Below are positions 1 through 12,930 of a DNA stretch of 64,000 nt, in pieces. This DNA comes from Erigeron canadensis (Eukaryota; Streptophyta; Magnoliopsida; Asterales; Asteraceae). The stretch lies in the NCBI RefSeq assembly GCF_010389155.1, contig NC_057761.1, positions 9,364,501 through 9,428,500 on the forward strand. The letters run 5' to 3'. Position 1 is the stretch's first letter. Every line of letters begins with the position of its first letter. Position numbers and translations under genes: made by a program. The notes beneath the pieces are model-generated. The model worked only from the letters and a program-made list of their open reading frames with translations. It searched no databases and was not told the origin of the DNA.

Positions 1-3000
1 CGAAATTTCTTCTCAGAAATATGGCTTTTAGATTAATACTCTGTGCATCCATATGGCATAATGTAGATGAAATGCCCCACAAGAATCCATGAACACAGGC
101 AATATTAGAAGAAAGCTTCTGAAGATGGCTTTTCGAATTTTTATCACTTTGAGGGGTGAGCATCACTTGTGAGTGATCTTTTAATGCCTCAGCTACATGA
201 ATCAGAAAGTTTGATGCATCAAGACTTTCCGAGTGATCACTATCTTCATGATCAAATGCAAAACCAGTCTTCAGTTGAAATGGCTTCCTAGAGGATATAA
301 GAGAATGACTTGCATGGATGAAAGTACCCTTGATGAGAGTCAAAAACACATACGCGGTGTAATCAGTCAGTGAAATGATCAAACCGGAAACCTGGGTGTC
401 ACCATCCATCGAAAATGCATGCTGCACTGAGAGTAACGACTTTATAATCCATAAAGCAGGAAACTTGCCTCCAAAGTGTAAGGCACCAAGTGAGTTTTCA
501 CCGGCTTCCAAATTCTCTTCACAAAACGTAGCCATCAGATGTTTAAGGGTTTTCCGGCAGCAAAAGAGAAGCCGTAAGAGATCATAATGGTCATGAAATA
601 ATGGAGTGTCATTATCACCAACCAAAGTGCCAACTATAAGCCTGAAAACCAAACGAAGCACTCGGAATCATTAGTCAACAGCGAAGAAAAAATAGCATTA
701 TCTAACTTAAGTGAACAGAAGAAAAAGAAGATAGCGGAAATACAATGTCCATATGTCAATTAACTATATATATTTAGGCATTGTACTCAATAACTTACGG
801 CAGAGTTCGCATAAGAAAATATGCTACTGACAACTACCTATCACATTGCTTGAATAGTCGTTCCTAAAAGATGCTATATTCAAACTCTTTATATGAACTT
901 ACTAAGAAGCTAGTTTTCATGCTATTTGGTATAGAACAATATCCTTTCATAAAGATAAGATGTAATCAAGTAAGCTATTGACTTAAAAATATAATAAACA
1001 GATGATTTGATCTCATCTATCATATATTTGCCCTAGACAATATCTAGCTGCAAGCAGTACGCTTATTAAGTCGCATATGAGCTGCTAACAGAATTACATT
1101 AATGAACAAGAAGAGTTACCTTTCGAGATTTAATATACAAGTTGCATAGAGGGAGAACGATTTAGAGCTTATACATCTTTTTGGCATCCAAGAGAGAAAA
1201 CTAAGTGAATTTTCACAAGCTGTATATATTATCCTAACTGATGACGAATCAACTTCTTGCTCGATGCAACCTTTCCTGATAGGGAGATCTGATGGGAATT
1301 TAAGGGAACTTATAACCTCAGCCCAATTGGGTTGAGCTTGCAATTCGATAACTCCATTACTAAATAATGGTGACACCAAATCTTCCAAAAACTGACAAAT
1401 TCTTGATGCCATATGCTTTCGAACAAACTAACCAAAAGAACAATGTGATATTATTAGGTCCAATCACTCTTCAAGCTTAAGTAAAATATTCATACAGAAA
1501 ATTTAAAAGAAAAAACAACTCATTAATTAGAGGTGGCAATTATGAACAGGTCAAGTTAGATTATTATTTATCTCAAGCAGGGGTCAAGTGGGTATACAAC
1601 CACTTAGATCATACTATTCAAAGATCTACCTCATTTTAGAAGTGTTGTGTTTGTATTAATCCAAATTATTATTTTGTATTACTCATATCAGCTATTAGTT
1701 AAAGTACAAGAAGGTGCTTGAACACAATCGACCATCGATGTAAAATAAATCATGTAAACTCAAACACATTTTGACCTGTTACCCAACCCAAATCTAGCCA
1801 CCTCTTATATTACAGTAATTCACTATATAACATATTTCATAAGCTCTTGAAGAAAAACATCATTCATCAAACACATAAACATGAACAGTAGAAGAAAAGG
1901 GTCCACGATACCATCTTACTTTTTCCTCGTAAAACATTGTGTTACTGAGAAGCTCCAATGATATGTCTCGTCCATTGACTGTCTTCAAGTTCCCAGCTTT
2001 CATAGAACTATTATGCTCTCCAAAGTTATTGAAAGTATTGGCTGCATATGGAAGAGAATTTTGAAGAAGAACTGACAAAAACATCTTCAGTTTCTTCTTA
2101 GCAGCATGCATACTCCAAATGTCAGTATTCTGGCAGACAATGGACCAAAAGGCACAAGGCAATGAACTCTTATCTATTGCAGCAACCGCAATATCCCATC
2201 CATCTTCTGTTGACTTATTATTTGGCTGCCATTTCTTCAGTAAAGAAAGGTGTCCCATCAAGTAGTTAGCAAGACCTGTTGCCTCTTTTGATAACTTTGA
2301 AAGCCGTTTTCGTAAGCGGTTGTTCTGTTTACTTGAACTACTATCCTCGTCAGAAATCACCATATCATTCCGCTTGATCACAAATTCAAAGGAATTGATC
2401 AGTCTATTCAAGTCAACAAGCCTCTGAATAGTCATAACATTCAAAACATATGTCAAAGGGGAAAGATCAGCCACACTTTCTTTAGGAAAAATGTCTAAAA
2501 TTGCTTCTATAATGAGAAGAAGAGAAGCTGAAGGCTGAACGATCCAAGAAAAATAGCCTTCATCCTTTTCAGTCTTCTCCAACCAATCATTTCCAGAACA
2601 AGCTGTAAAAGAATCTCGCATCTCTTCTGACATCCTCTTGGATGTAGTTGGTGGTGCAAGACTAGCCGCCTGGCGGTATAAACTTCTACTAGACATATAC
2701 AAACGAAAACAAAAAACAAAAATCCAATGAACATGCAATGTTTCCTCTTTGCGTTCTGCTTGATTAGAGAATTTCTTTCCAGAAACTGTAGCCAGAAACT
2801 CATAAACTCCGTCACTTGGTTGTGAAATCAAAAGACTCATACTAGGACGAATTACTGTCATAAAAGCATTTAGAGAATCTCCAACAAGACTGCTGTTACC
2901 AGTAGAAACCATCAGTGAGTCCAGAATTAAAGAATACACCTCAGATAAACCGATACCAAGAATCTCTGCTTTCAATTTAAGGCAAGTGCTAAACTCATTT

Positions 3001-6000
3001 TGAGATGAATTTTCTACATTACCATTCATCCATTTGAGAGATTCAGAGAGATCAGAGGCTAACTCTCGAATACACAGACTTACTTGCCCTTCAGGTATAG
3101 ACTTTACTGCATTATGAATAGAGAGCCTTAACTCTGATGAGCATAATATCAATCTCAATGACTTTGTCCATGATTCATGGTATAACGAGGACCTCCAAGA
3201 GTCTGAATGATTAGCTTCAACATCTCCTACAGATGATACAAAATGCCTGACTGCTTTACAAAGTGCAAAAATAGAGGTACCAACCTATTAACAAGTACAA
3301 CTCGTGTTAGAAAGTCGACTTTGGATACATATAATGGAAAGGAATGATACTTGTCACACAAGTTGGGCATCCAATAACCAGTTCACATAGATATATAAAG
3401 CAAGTACTTTCTTATTGATAAGGATTTACATATAGATGCCTAGATGGAGGGTATACAATCTGTATAATTGTATAATTACTGATTCAAAGAAGAATCACCA
3501 CTAACCTGACGAAGTTCGCTGTAGAGGTTAACCATGTGGCATCCAAGATGAAGTATTTCTGGAATTACTGAGGTCTTGTTCTGCACGTTGTTCAAAGTGT
3601 GTCCAAGGGTCCCAAAAGAGAACATCAAAAGCCATAGACTTTCTAGATCATTGCCAAGAACCTCGTAATCAATTTCGAGTAAATAGCGTATGCACAAAAC
3701 AAGCTCGGTGCCTAGGACCTCCACCGACTCCTTACATGTTTTGTTATTTGCATAAAAAGTTGATGGCACTATCTGACCTATTTTGGCAGAAAGTAGTGTT
3801 ATTTTATTACAAATCACTTTCAAGAAATTAGCACAAGCCCCTTCAGAGGTGTCATCTACCCTTAGATATATTTTCTCTTGCATAACGATTTTAAGAATTG
3901 ATTTGATCGATTTGACAGTGCAATAAACATCTTCTAACACAGATCCTAGTTCCACTTCATTTTGAAGGTAAGTATCAATATCGCCTAGAAAAGGCTCCAT
4001 GATCTGTACCAAGACATCAAAAAGTGACTTCCGAACCTCAGGACTTAAAGAGGATACAACTTGACTTTTCTCTGACACTCCGCTATGGCTACCAGAAGGA
4101 TAAATATCAACTTTGCTAGAATCATCAGTCACTTTTATGCCCTCTTGCCTTTTTATACAATGAACATACAAGCGAAACAGCTCCCCTGCACCAAATAATG
4201 CCAATGCATTCTTCGCCACCACTATTCTTCCTAGCTTAACAAACAAGTGCCTGTGATAACTTTTAATAACTATTTTCATGTCTTTAGCCTTTCCATCATC
4301 AGAAACTGTATACTTTGTTAGTCCCTGTAAGCTCAAAAATCCATCAATGTGTGAGGGGTGAAACAATCCTTGACACAAGACTTCTTCAACTAGCTTCAGT
4401 AACTTACTCATCCACGGAGAGTTACCGGTGATAACAGATTGGTGTAGCACATGGAGTAAACACAGCAACGGTTCCAAAAGTCGATCCACAAGATCTTGAA
4501 AACCATTTTTCTTATTCGGATGAAGCCTCAAAAACTTGGTGAACGGATCAAGTACAAAGCATGTCAAATTGAGGACAATCATGCCTAATTTGTTATCGTC
4601 AAGCTTGCTGGTAATCACATTCAAACCAAGCTCAAGTACAGTACCAACTAGCAAAATCCATAAATCTAAATTTTCATTGGAAACCCCACCATGTGATGCA
4701 AAAATGGATGAAATGCAATCAAGCATTGTATAATATAACACTGACTCATCATCATTCAAATCCTTGATGACCATATTCCTAGCAACACATTGTATAACCT
4801 TTAAAATATCCTTAGCAAAGCTCAAAGAAACATTAAGCGCCGTACCCTCCTGTAGACAAAACTTGAAAATCGTCCAACATCTATAATCTAAACAAGACCC
4901 ACTTAAACCAAACTTAACCCCTTCAACTCTAACTTTTTTCTCAGAAGAAATCAATGCTGACTGCACCCAACTGTTAAGGAAAACGATTAGTCTTTCTAAG
5001 CTAACAGCCTCTGGCGCCTTGGTGGTGTCGTCTTCTACTTGACTATATCTCAATTTCACAAACTTATAAGCCAGATCCACCTTTCTGCACACAAAAAAAA
5101 ATATATATATATTTCAGAAAATGTCAGCTATAAGTATTTCTTGTCGGACAATGTTACGAATTAGCAACCAAATGTTACCATTATTTCACTAAGTAAGTCA
5201 TACTCTTTTAAAGAGCCGAAACCATAGTTATAAAGAAAAGAAAAGATCTGTTTTTCAGAAAACATCACAGCAATAAGAACAATATAAAACTTCAAGTTTG
5301 AGTAGCCTTACGTGTAAATCTTTATTGCTAAACATTTCTTGTTTACAACTCATTTCGCCCCAGATTTAAAATTAGATTAACCCTATGCATCAAATCCTTA
5401 AATTACAATATAACTTGTAACAAACAGATAAAACTGAACCCGGGAATGGCGAGTCTTTTTGACTCAGGTGACCTAACCGGGTTTTCAAACCTAGAGACCT
5501 CTTGCAAGGAAACAGATAAACTGAACCGGGTTTTCAACTTATAAATTGTCATTACAATAAAATACTAAGATTAACCGTACGAAGTAACGATATACGTGAC
5601 TGATTTAGTACGCCTAAAAACATTCTGGTGCTAACACGTGGATTCCGCACATTCTCTTAATCTTAACTCTTAATCTTAACGCAAACGATTTTTCATCATG
5701 TTTGTACGACTACCAAATTAGTTACATTTATCATTTTTCTAAAGATATACATTTAGTCCTAGAAATACAAAATAACTTACAACAAAAAGAAGATAAAATG
5801 TAACAAACATTATAACTGTAGTAGCAAATAATAATTAAGAACAAAGAGAAGCTTTACTTTTCGATATGAAGATTATTATCTTTTAGAGACAAAATTAGCT
5901 GCAAATTTCTCCATGGAGACACATCTTGTATTAATTTTTTATTATCTTCTTCAATTGGCTCATCGATACGAGATGATTTCGAAGACTTTTGATTGTGTTT

Positions 6001-6093
6001 TTGATCTGAATCTGAAAGCTTTCTTTTCTTTTTCTTATTATTGATTTTCATTGAGTTGTTGGCGCTGCTTGTTTCGGCTTCATAGTCCGCCAT
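1..6093 (-). CDS. URB2: URB2/NPA2-type nucleolar pre-rRNA processing protein, 5' two thirds (partial)
   Basis: Family role (known): Urb2/Npa2 acts in the nucleolus in early 60S (27S pre-rRNA) assembly. Exons read on the minus strand: 6093-5858, 5084-3506, 3284 to about 1870, 1427-1120, and 641 to beyond base 1. Borders seen: donor at 5857, acceptor before 5084 (phase joins GAA-AA|A), donor at 3505, acceptor before 3284, donor at 1119 and acceptor before 641, which join in frame. The N-terminus is a lysine-rich, nuclear-localisation-like stretch (KKKKRKL, about residue 20), followed by PWRNLQLILSLKDN and long helical, leucine-rich text as in Arabidopsis At4g30150. About 1390 residues lie inside the window; the family runs near 2000, so the conserved C-terminal Urb2 domain lies off the left edge. 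The end of exon 3 is unclear: the frame stops at 1860 with no good donor just before it. Family assignment is from remembered similarity, fairly sure. Confidence 0.82.
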
Positions 6094-6102
6094 TTTTTCA
6101 AC

Positions 6103-6136
6103 TTATAAAGGGTTTTGGGGTTTTAAGGGTTTATAA
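6103..6136 (-). promoter_or_regulatory. Telo-box-like AAACCC repeats upstream of the URB2-type start
   Basis: Read on the minus strand, the 40 bases before the ATG contain AAACCCTTAA, AAAACCCC and AAAACCCTTT in a row. Telo-boxes (AAACCCTAA) near the start are a known mark of plant ribosomal-protein and ribosome-biogenesis genes, which fits the call for this gene. None of the three copies is the exact consensus, so this is suggestive only. Confidence 0.4.
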
Positions 6137-6439
6137 CTGCCTGCAGATACATATAAATAGTAGTGCCCTGTTTTTGTGTTTTTTTTCCTATTAATTTTTT
6201 TTTTTTTGATTTGGCATAAGAATTTTATTTCCATTTTTTTTTTTAATGAAAAGCAAGTATTGTTCACACAACATCGCCGACACACCCAAATTGGAGGCGA
6301 CGTCACCGATCACTGAATACACTTACGTACAAATATTAAATAAATTCCAATCTTGCCCACTTAAGTCATATCTGTCGGCTCTATACTTATACCAAAGGAA
6401 ACTAATGGTCTTGATATCTTAAAAAACCTTCTCAACACT

Positions 6440-6765
6440 AGTCGTTCCCTTATTGAATCTTCTAACGTTCCTTACTTTTCAAATGCACCAACAAGACACA
6501 AATATAATTCTTTTAAAAACCTTTTAGTATTTTTCCCAAGATTCATATACTCCTCGATACGAAGAATGTCTTTAACCGAAAAAAGAAAAGAAAAGAGGAT
6601 TAACTTTGCACCAAATGTTAACTCTATGCCATATCGGCATATCACTATCGCCAAGTCACATGAACAAAGAATGTGTTCCACCGTTTCTTCAGCCCCTTCG
6701 CATAATAAGTAGTCCGCATTGTCAAAAACGACATTCCTATCTTTTTACTTAAAGCCGTCTGAATA
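6440..6765 (-). pseudogene. LINE (non-LTR retrotransposon) zf-RVT remnant
   Basis: Minus-strand translation gives a zinc-binding RVT tail: CEGAEETVEHILCSCDLA followed by a tryptophan-poor helix and a stop at 6472. The pattern C-x2-(A/S)EE(T/S)xxHxxxxC is what follows the reverse transcriptase in plant L1-type LINEs. Only this piece is present; no reverse transcriptase or endonuclease is seen nearby. The sequence from 6137 to 6440 holds only a poly-T run and AT-rich DNA. Confidence 0.6.
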
Positions 6766-6844
6766 AAAATTTGAAGAGTACATAATTTACTTTATTTTAA
6801 AGTCGTCTGAATATATACAGTTTATCTATTTTATATCAAAAAAA

Positions 6845-6950
6845 TCTGCATGGTTGGATCAGTGATAACACTGTCTCTTATGAAGACAGAGGTCATTGGT
6901 TCAATCATCATCCCATGCAAAGGTTAGGGGGGTTTTTCTATCATTTAGGT
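6845..6950 (+). repeat. tRNA-derived SINE-like head
   Basis: Possible pol III box A (TGGATCAGTGATAAC, from about 6853) and box B (GGTTCAATC, 6898-6906) are about 32 bases apart, a normal spacing for a tRNA-derived promoter. No matching tRNA with an intact acceptor stem was found, so this reads as a SINE head rather than a tRNA gene. The 3' limit is uncertain. Confidence 0.4.
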
Positions 6951-7014
6951 AGAAAATGAAAACAGTTATTTTCATCAAACAACTTTGATGAAAAATAAAC
7001 AATTAATATGTGCT

Positions 7015-7177
7015 TTAAAAGCTTTTACCATTTAAGGGGTTAAATTGAAATTTGGTTAAGATTTAAAGAGTTAAAATAAAATTTGGTTAAAATTAATATG
7101 TGCTTTAAAAGCTTATGCATTCCACGCATAAAAATACTTGTACATTAATATAAGTTTTTGGTATATATATAATCTTT
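7015..7177 (-). repeat. Dispersed repeat, inverted copy of 60765-60905
   Basis: On the reverse strand this segment matches 60765-60905: both contain tatatatatac(t/c)aaaaac, a 'atgcgtggaatg' block, 'ttaaagcacat' and two 'aaatttggttaaaat'-like blocks in the same order. The 60.7 kb copy starts straight after a Helitron-like CTAG end, so the family is probably Helitron-related. That link is inference. Confidence 0.5.
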
Positions 7178-7813
7178 TCTATATATAAAGTTTAAGTCGA
7201 TACCTAAAAATAGCTAAAATAAGCTTAGTTGGCACAACCATAACCTTTTCCTTCATTAATTTAATCAAAACAACTTCATTAATGACGTATGCAATATTAA
7301 GTAAATTACTTATTAGATAATTATAGGAAACAGGATTTGACTTTTTAAAAAAACATTCGTGTGATCTTCATTTTATTCCTAGTAAAATTGATTTCTCCTC
7401 CATCAATATACAAATTAATTTTCTATTCCTAGATGTTTTATTTTTATTCCAATCAATCAATATTTTATAAATCTTACATAAACCTCAATTTTCCATTAAT
7501 TATACATCATATTTGGGAGTGTTTGCATCAATCCATAACATTGTGTTTTAAAATTAGGTTTTTAATTGCATAGAGTTTTTTAAGTTGGGTTTCAATTTAC
7601 ATATTTGATTTGGTTAGTAGTTGGTACGATGCAATAGTCTAACATTTCTTGGGTACATTAATAACTCTAAGTGATCATGTTAATACCATTTTATTCACCG
7701 TTTATATGTTGTAACTTTTCGGTCTTTTTTTTTTGAATTCTTGGCCATCTCTTAGAGGAATCGCAGCACAACCATGTTGAATCTTTTTAAACATTAATAT
7801 GGCAAGTTCCAAC

Positions 7814-7844
<31 letters not shown>

Positions 7845-9034
7845 TATATGCATGATATTCGCGTAATGCAGCAATGGTAGTTATGATGGCGGTCTGCTTG
7901 TGTCGGAGACAGGTGATGGTGGCGCGACTATAGGTGATGTTGAGTAGTGTAGGATAATGTAAGTGTTATTAATGTTGAGGTAATTAATCTAAAAGATAGT
8001 GAAATCTTTTCTATATATAAAGTTCAAGTACATACCTAAAAAATAGCTAAAAAAGCTTAGTTGGCACAACCATAAACTGATTTGACTTTTTAAAAAAACA
8101 TTCATGTGATCTTCATTTTCTTCCCAGTAAAATTGATTTCTCCTCCATCAATATACAAATTGATTTTCTATTCCTAGATGTTTTATTTTTATTCCAATCA
8201 ATCAATATTTTATAAATCTTACATAAACCTCAATTTTCCATTAATTATACATCATATTTGGTAGTATTTGCATCAATCCATAACATTGTATTTTAAAATT
8301 AGGTTTTTAATTGCATAGAGTTTTTTAAGTTGGGTTTCAATTTACATATTTGATTTGGTTAGTAGTTGGTACGATGCAATAGTCTAACATTTGCTTGGGT
8401 ACATTAATAACTCTAAGTGATCGTGTCAACACCATTTTATTCACCGTTTATATGTTGTAATTTTTCGGTTTTTTTTAATTCTTGGCCACACTTGGAGGAA
8501 CTGCAGCACAACCATGTTGAATCTTTTTAAACATTAATATGGTAAGTTCCAATATATATATGTATGTATATATGCATGATACTCGCGTAATGCAGCGATG
8601 GTAGTTATGATGGTGGTCTGCTTGTGTCGGAGATAGGTGATGGTGGCGCGACTATAGGTGATGTTGAGTGGTGTAGGATAATGTAAGTGTAATTAATGTT
8701 GAGGTAATTAATCTAAAAGATAGCGAAATCTTTTCTATATATAAAGTTCAAGTCCTACCTAAAACATAGCTAAAAAAAGCTTAGTTGGCACAACCATAAC
8801 CTTTTCCTTCATTAACTTAATCAAAACAACTCCATTAATGATGTATGCAATATTAAGTAAATTACTCATTAGATAATTATAGGAAACATGATTTGACTTT
8901 TTAAAAAAAACATTCATGTGATCTTCATTTTATTCCCAGTAAAATTGATTTCTCCTCCATCAATATACAAATTGATTTTCTATTCCTAGATGTTTTATTT
9001 TTATTTCAATCAATCAATATTTTATAAATCTTAC
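7171..9034. repeat. Long direct tandem array, three units (about 833, 724 and 307+ bp)
   Basis: Each unit begins with (a)atcttttctatatataaag at 7171, 8004 and 8728 and then follows the same order: aagcttagttggcacaacc, a 'cttcattttattcc' block, 'attgcatagagttttttaag', 'cgcgtaatgcagc' and 'ggtggcgcgactataggtg'. Unit 2 lacks about 90 bases just after 'gcacaaccataa'. Unit 3 is cut off at about 9034, where the LTR of the next element begins. No ORF. Unit 1 carries a compound (TA)n(CA)n microsatellite at about 7814-7850, reduced in unit 2. Confidence 0.85.
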
Positions 9035-9039
9035 ACACA

Positions 9040-9568
9040 TGTTATTAAGGCCTAAAGGCATGGCATGAGCCCCTTTGACCCATCTTATTAATGTATACAT
9101 TATATTGTTACAAGTGAAAGGGTAATCGTTGTTATCACATAGATATCCACTTATTCATTTTGTATCTATAAATAAAGGTGGACACATGTCCTACAAAATA
9201 TATACACACATGAAGTAATACTTCATACAAGAAAAAAGGGAATCCTATATATTGTCTCCCTCTCATACATAATAAAGGGGGCAATGGTTACATGAAGAAG
9301 CATCACTCTCTTATAGATGTAATCACTTCTCACCACATATATGGGGGAGCATGTATATTTACTGCCATACGTTGGTACAAATCACACAAAACAACAATAA
9401 GGGATAATCCCACCTCACTTCAATATCCATAGATGACAAAGATTCTCTCTTTTCTTCTTTTATATATTACCTATCAATTATATGGGATGATATCGAACCC
9501 TTGTATATATTATCTCACTTATCACCTATTATCTCCCATTGTTTTAACCTCGATTCGGTGCACAAACA
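9040..9568 (+). repeat. Left LTR of the gag-protease element
   Basis: Starts TGTTATTAAGG and ends GGTGCACAAACA, just before TTTGGCGCCATCCGTGGG, which has the look of the TGGCGCC primer-binding region of plant Ty3/gypsy elements. A TATA-like ctataaataaagg lies at about 9167-9180. The last about 55 bases (from about 9515, 'atctcccattgttttaacc') match the right LTR; the rest does not. The left boundary is my choice of the TG nearest the break in the tandem array. Confidence 0.55.
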
Positions 9569-9646
9569 TTTGGCGCCATCCGTGGGACCTCATACTCAGA
9601 TCCTATAACCACCCTAGATCTTGTTTTTTGTATCGAATCAAGAAAA

Positions 9647-12210
9647 ATGGGCGATGTCCCGCCAGGGTTTAGGCAAGGTTCCCAGCAAACAACCGGGAAC
9701 AAGCCCGCTAGAAACTCCCCACCCGAGTCCGGGCCAACAACTGAGACACCAATCAATGGCGATCCGCAAGCTAATCGGCGAGTTGATGAAAACACTGAAC
9801 GCCTGGGACAAACACCAGGGGGACAAGGGGGGTTCACGCGAGGGTCCCCATCTGGGACCCCGCAATTATTTGATCTAGACTATATTATTCGAAATTATAG
9901 TCATATCAATCACACCATTAGATATCTCTGAAGTATTGGGGCACTCAACGGCGTCACCAGGACGTTGGACTTCGACGATGAAACAGAGGATGACTATGAT
10001 GCCGACACCCCTCCAAGGGGGCTCCAACGATACCCTCGAATACCGAGATCCCGAGTCAGAACCGATTACGGGTTCGGGCTGGGAAGCGAGGGCCTTCGGC
10101 CCCGAACATCCCCGCATTGGAAACAGCCGGAAGGACACGAGGCCTCGAGGCAAGAGAACGCGGCCTCCGGAGCCAGCGCTCAGACTAATGTTCCCTAGAA
10201 CCCGCAAGACCTGGGGGCCAGTCTCCCAATGCACCTCAGTCAGGATCTGTCCCAGGAAGACCTGATACAATGAACAACGCACCTTCCGGACATAATGTCC
10301 CACTTGGAGGTTATCAAGGGCCTTCAGGTCAAACCCTCCAAGGACCCTTGGGCCAAGCTTTTCAAGGACCTTCGGGTCAAGCCTTCTAAGGACCCTCGGG
10401 TCAAACCTTTCAAGGACTTTCAAGTCAAACCTTCCAATGACCTATTGGTCAAAGCCAATCAGGACCTTCGGGCCAGACCCTACAAGGACCTGCAGGACAA
10501 GGCTATCAAATGCCTCCAAACCAAGGCTATGAAACGTGAATGGACCTGGAGCACAACAATATTCCTCGCAACAATACGGTACCCAACCTTCAGGAGGAAT
10601 TTATGGCAATCAACCAACAGGGCAGGCGCAGCCTCATCAATATTATGCATCACAATACACCATGTCGACCCAGGGGGTCCCACAAGGCGTCGGGGGACAG
10701 CAGTACACCATGTCAGACCCCGTCACAGGATCCTATGGCCCACAGGGCTGGGGGCTACAGTATATCAAAACGCTCTGGAATTACAAATGGTCGGAGGAAG
10801 TGTCGAGAACTCGCCATTTGTCGCCTGGATACAAAACTATCCCCTTCCAAAGGATCTTAAATATCCTTCCCATCTAGGAACATACAAAGGAAAAAGTGAT
10901 CTCGACGATTTCTTGGAAGCATTTGAAGGAGCGGCAGAGATGATGGTCTGGAACGTGCCGATTGCATGCAGATTGTTCAGGTACGCACTCGAAGGAGATG
11001 CCAGAGAATGGCTGAAGAACGTCACAAAATGATCCATCGTTAGTTTTGATGACCTTAAAGAAAAATTCAGGGCCCATTTCAGCCAACAAAAGAAACACAA
11101 GAAAATCCATGTGGCTGCCCACGGAATAAAACAGAAAGACGCGGAAGGTTGCACAGCATTCATGGACAAATTCACTACCGAGACAGAGGATATCGTAGAT
11201 CTTATAGAGTCACAAAGGATATCTGGGCTACTGCACGACCTCCGGAGCAAAGGTCTGGTCGAGTTGAAAAGGGCTCACGTATACCTCGATGCCAGGGACA
11301 CCGCTTCGAAGGGAGACACAAGCCCTACGCACGAAAAGGAAACTCCAGCAAGTTGAAAAGGAAAATGGGCAAACGATAGAGAAAAATCAAGATATAACCC
11401 ATATCACAAGGATGACAAAGGATACCTCAAGGTCAATCTTCCAGAACTGCACAAAAGCCCAAAAGAAATAATACTCACCGAAAGTGTCGCAAAAACTTTC
11501 CCACCCTGCCTAGATTAAGCGGAAAAAACAGGAAAGACTCAGAAAGTATTGTGAGTTCCACAGGGACCATGGCCATGACACAAATGTGTGTTGGCAACTC
11601 CGGAAAGCTATAGAAGAAGCAATCAACGAAGGAAAGCTCTCACACTTAAAAAAAAGTGTCAGGCAACAACAAGGCATGAAGAAAGAGGATGACGTAGATG
11701 AAAAGAAAAAAGGCCCTGAAAAAACTATTTATACCATCATGAAGAACAAGCCTATGGCAGGACATTCGCTCCCAAAGACCTACAGGGGAGACATGAGGAG
11801 CATCACGTTTCCTTCGACCTATAATGGCAAAGCCTTCAGAGATCCCCTGGCAATCTCAGCACTTCTAGAAATATCAAAGGTAAAAGATATTATTGTGGAT
11901 ACAGGAAGCGAATGCAACATCCTATATGAGAAGGCGTTTAGGAAGTTACACCCTAGGTTATGAATGAACTTTAGGAAGATGGAAGCTTTGGTGCAAGGGT
12001 ATTGCGGAAGTACAGTTGAACCACTAGGAAAATTGTCGGTGCAAATGACAATAGGAAGGGGACGTTGAAAACGAAAGGAGAAGATCACATTCTTGGTAGT
12101 AAACAGAACATCACCCTTCCAAGCAGTCCTAGGGAGGCCTGGGATCCAGAAATTTGAAATGATCTCGTCCGTGGTACATGGTATGATCAAATATGAATCG
12201 GACGGATGAG
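9647..12210 (+). pseudogene. Degenerate gag-protease of the LTR element
   Basis: ATG at 9647 opens a proline/glutamine-rich N-terminus that then needs frame changes. Recognisable parts: an eight-copy octapeptide repeat (10318-10509), a Q/G/Y-rich low-complexity stretch (10536-10790), a Retrotrans_gag domain (about 10830-11340; YPSHLGTYKGKSDLDDFL, ALEGDAREWLKNV), a zinc-knuckle-like block C-x2-H-x4-GHDTNVC near 11548-11590, and a retropepsin with active-site DTGSECN near 11897, followed by QAVLGRPGIQKFE at about 12120. Stops and frameshifts occur in the repeat, after the gag domain (TGA at 11030) and after the protease (11961). The product would have packaged RNA and processed Gag. Not functional as it stands. 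Confidence 0.75.
10318..10509 (+). repeat. 24-bp minisatellite coding an octapeptide (GPSGQTxQ) x 8 in gag
   Basis: Eight consecutive 24-base units translate as GPSGQTLQ-type octapeptides (variants GPLGQAFQ, GLSSQTFQ, PIGQSQS). Two units are interrupted by stops: CAA to TAA at the end of unit 3, and GGA to TGA after unit 5. Units stay in frame across the whole block, showing that the repeat expanded while it was coding. Confidence 0.85.
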
Positions 12211-12930
12211 TAGGGACCTTGGTGACAAAGGCAAAGAAGCTATCTGAAGAAGGCCAAGACGGCCCCCACTGGCTCTCATGGAGTGAAGGACCCTACTATG
12301 GTCGCATAGATGGATAATGATTTGTCCAAAGGCAAAGCCCCATTCACAAGGACAATTAGTCTTTTTTATTTTATAAAGCCTAGAGGATATGGTATGTAAC
12401 CTCACTTATATTAGTAAATAAAGGCTTCTTATTTCTCAAATATATCTTTTCTGAAAAGACGCATATATGCGCAGAAAAAGTAAAAATATACGCATACATA
12501 TGCATCAAAATGGGGACGCCCATATATTGGAATTCCAGAAATTAGAAGGACCTATAGTCCAGACAAACACCTACGGATATATCCACATAAAATAACATGC
12601 AAATAGGTGTGCATGGATAACTGCTTCAAGGGCAACTCCTAAGCTACAAAAGCAACTACCAAAGTTACATAATACCCTATACGACTGCATTGGTTAGACA
12701 GCTCTTAAGCTGCAACACTGATTCAAAACTAAATAATACAGCAGCTCCTGAGCTACAAAAGCAAAGTTCCATAGTATTAAAGCAGTCTATAAGACTACAA
12801 CTATTAATTATTAGCTACAGTTCCAACACTATAGGCAAAAGAAAATATCCACAAATAGAAATTGTTAGCAAAAGAGTAGTTTTTCAAAGAGGCGCATACG
12901 CCAAACAAAAGGCACGCAGGCCTTAACTAT

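Noticed and set aside
7814..7850. Clustered short repeats considered as a CRISPR-like array
   Set aside because: It is a simple (TA)n(CA)n microsatellite; no spacers, and this is a plant genome.
9544..10423. Minus-strand frames opposite the gag N-terminus
   Set aside because: They mirror the GC-rich gag and its octapeptide repeat; no family features and no start context.
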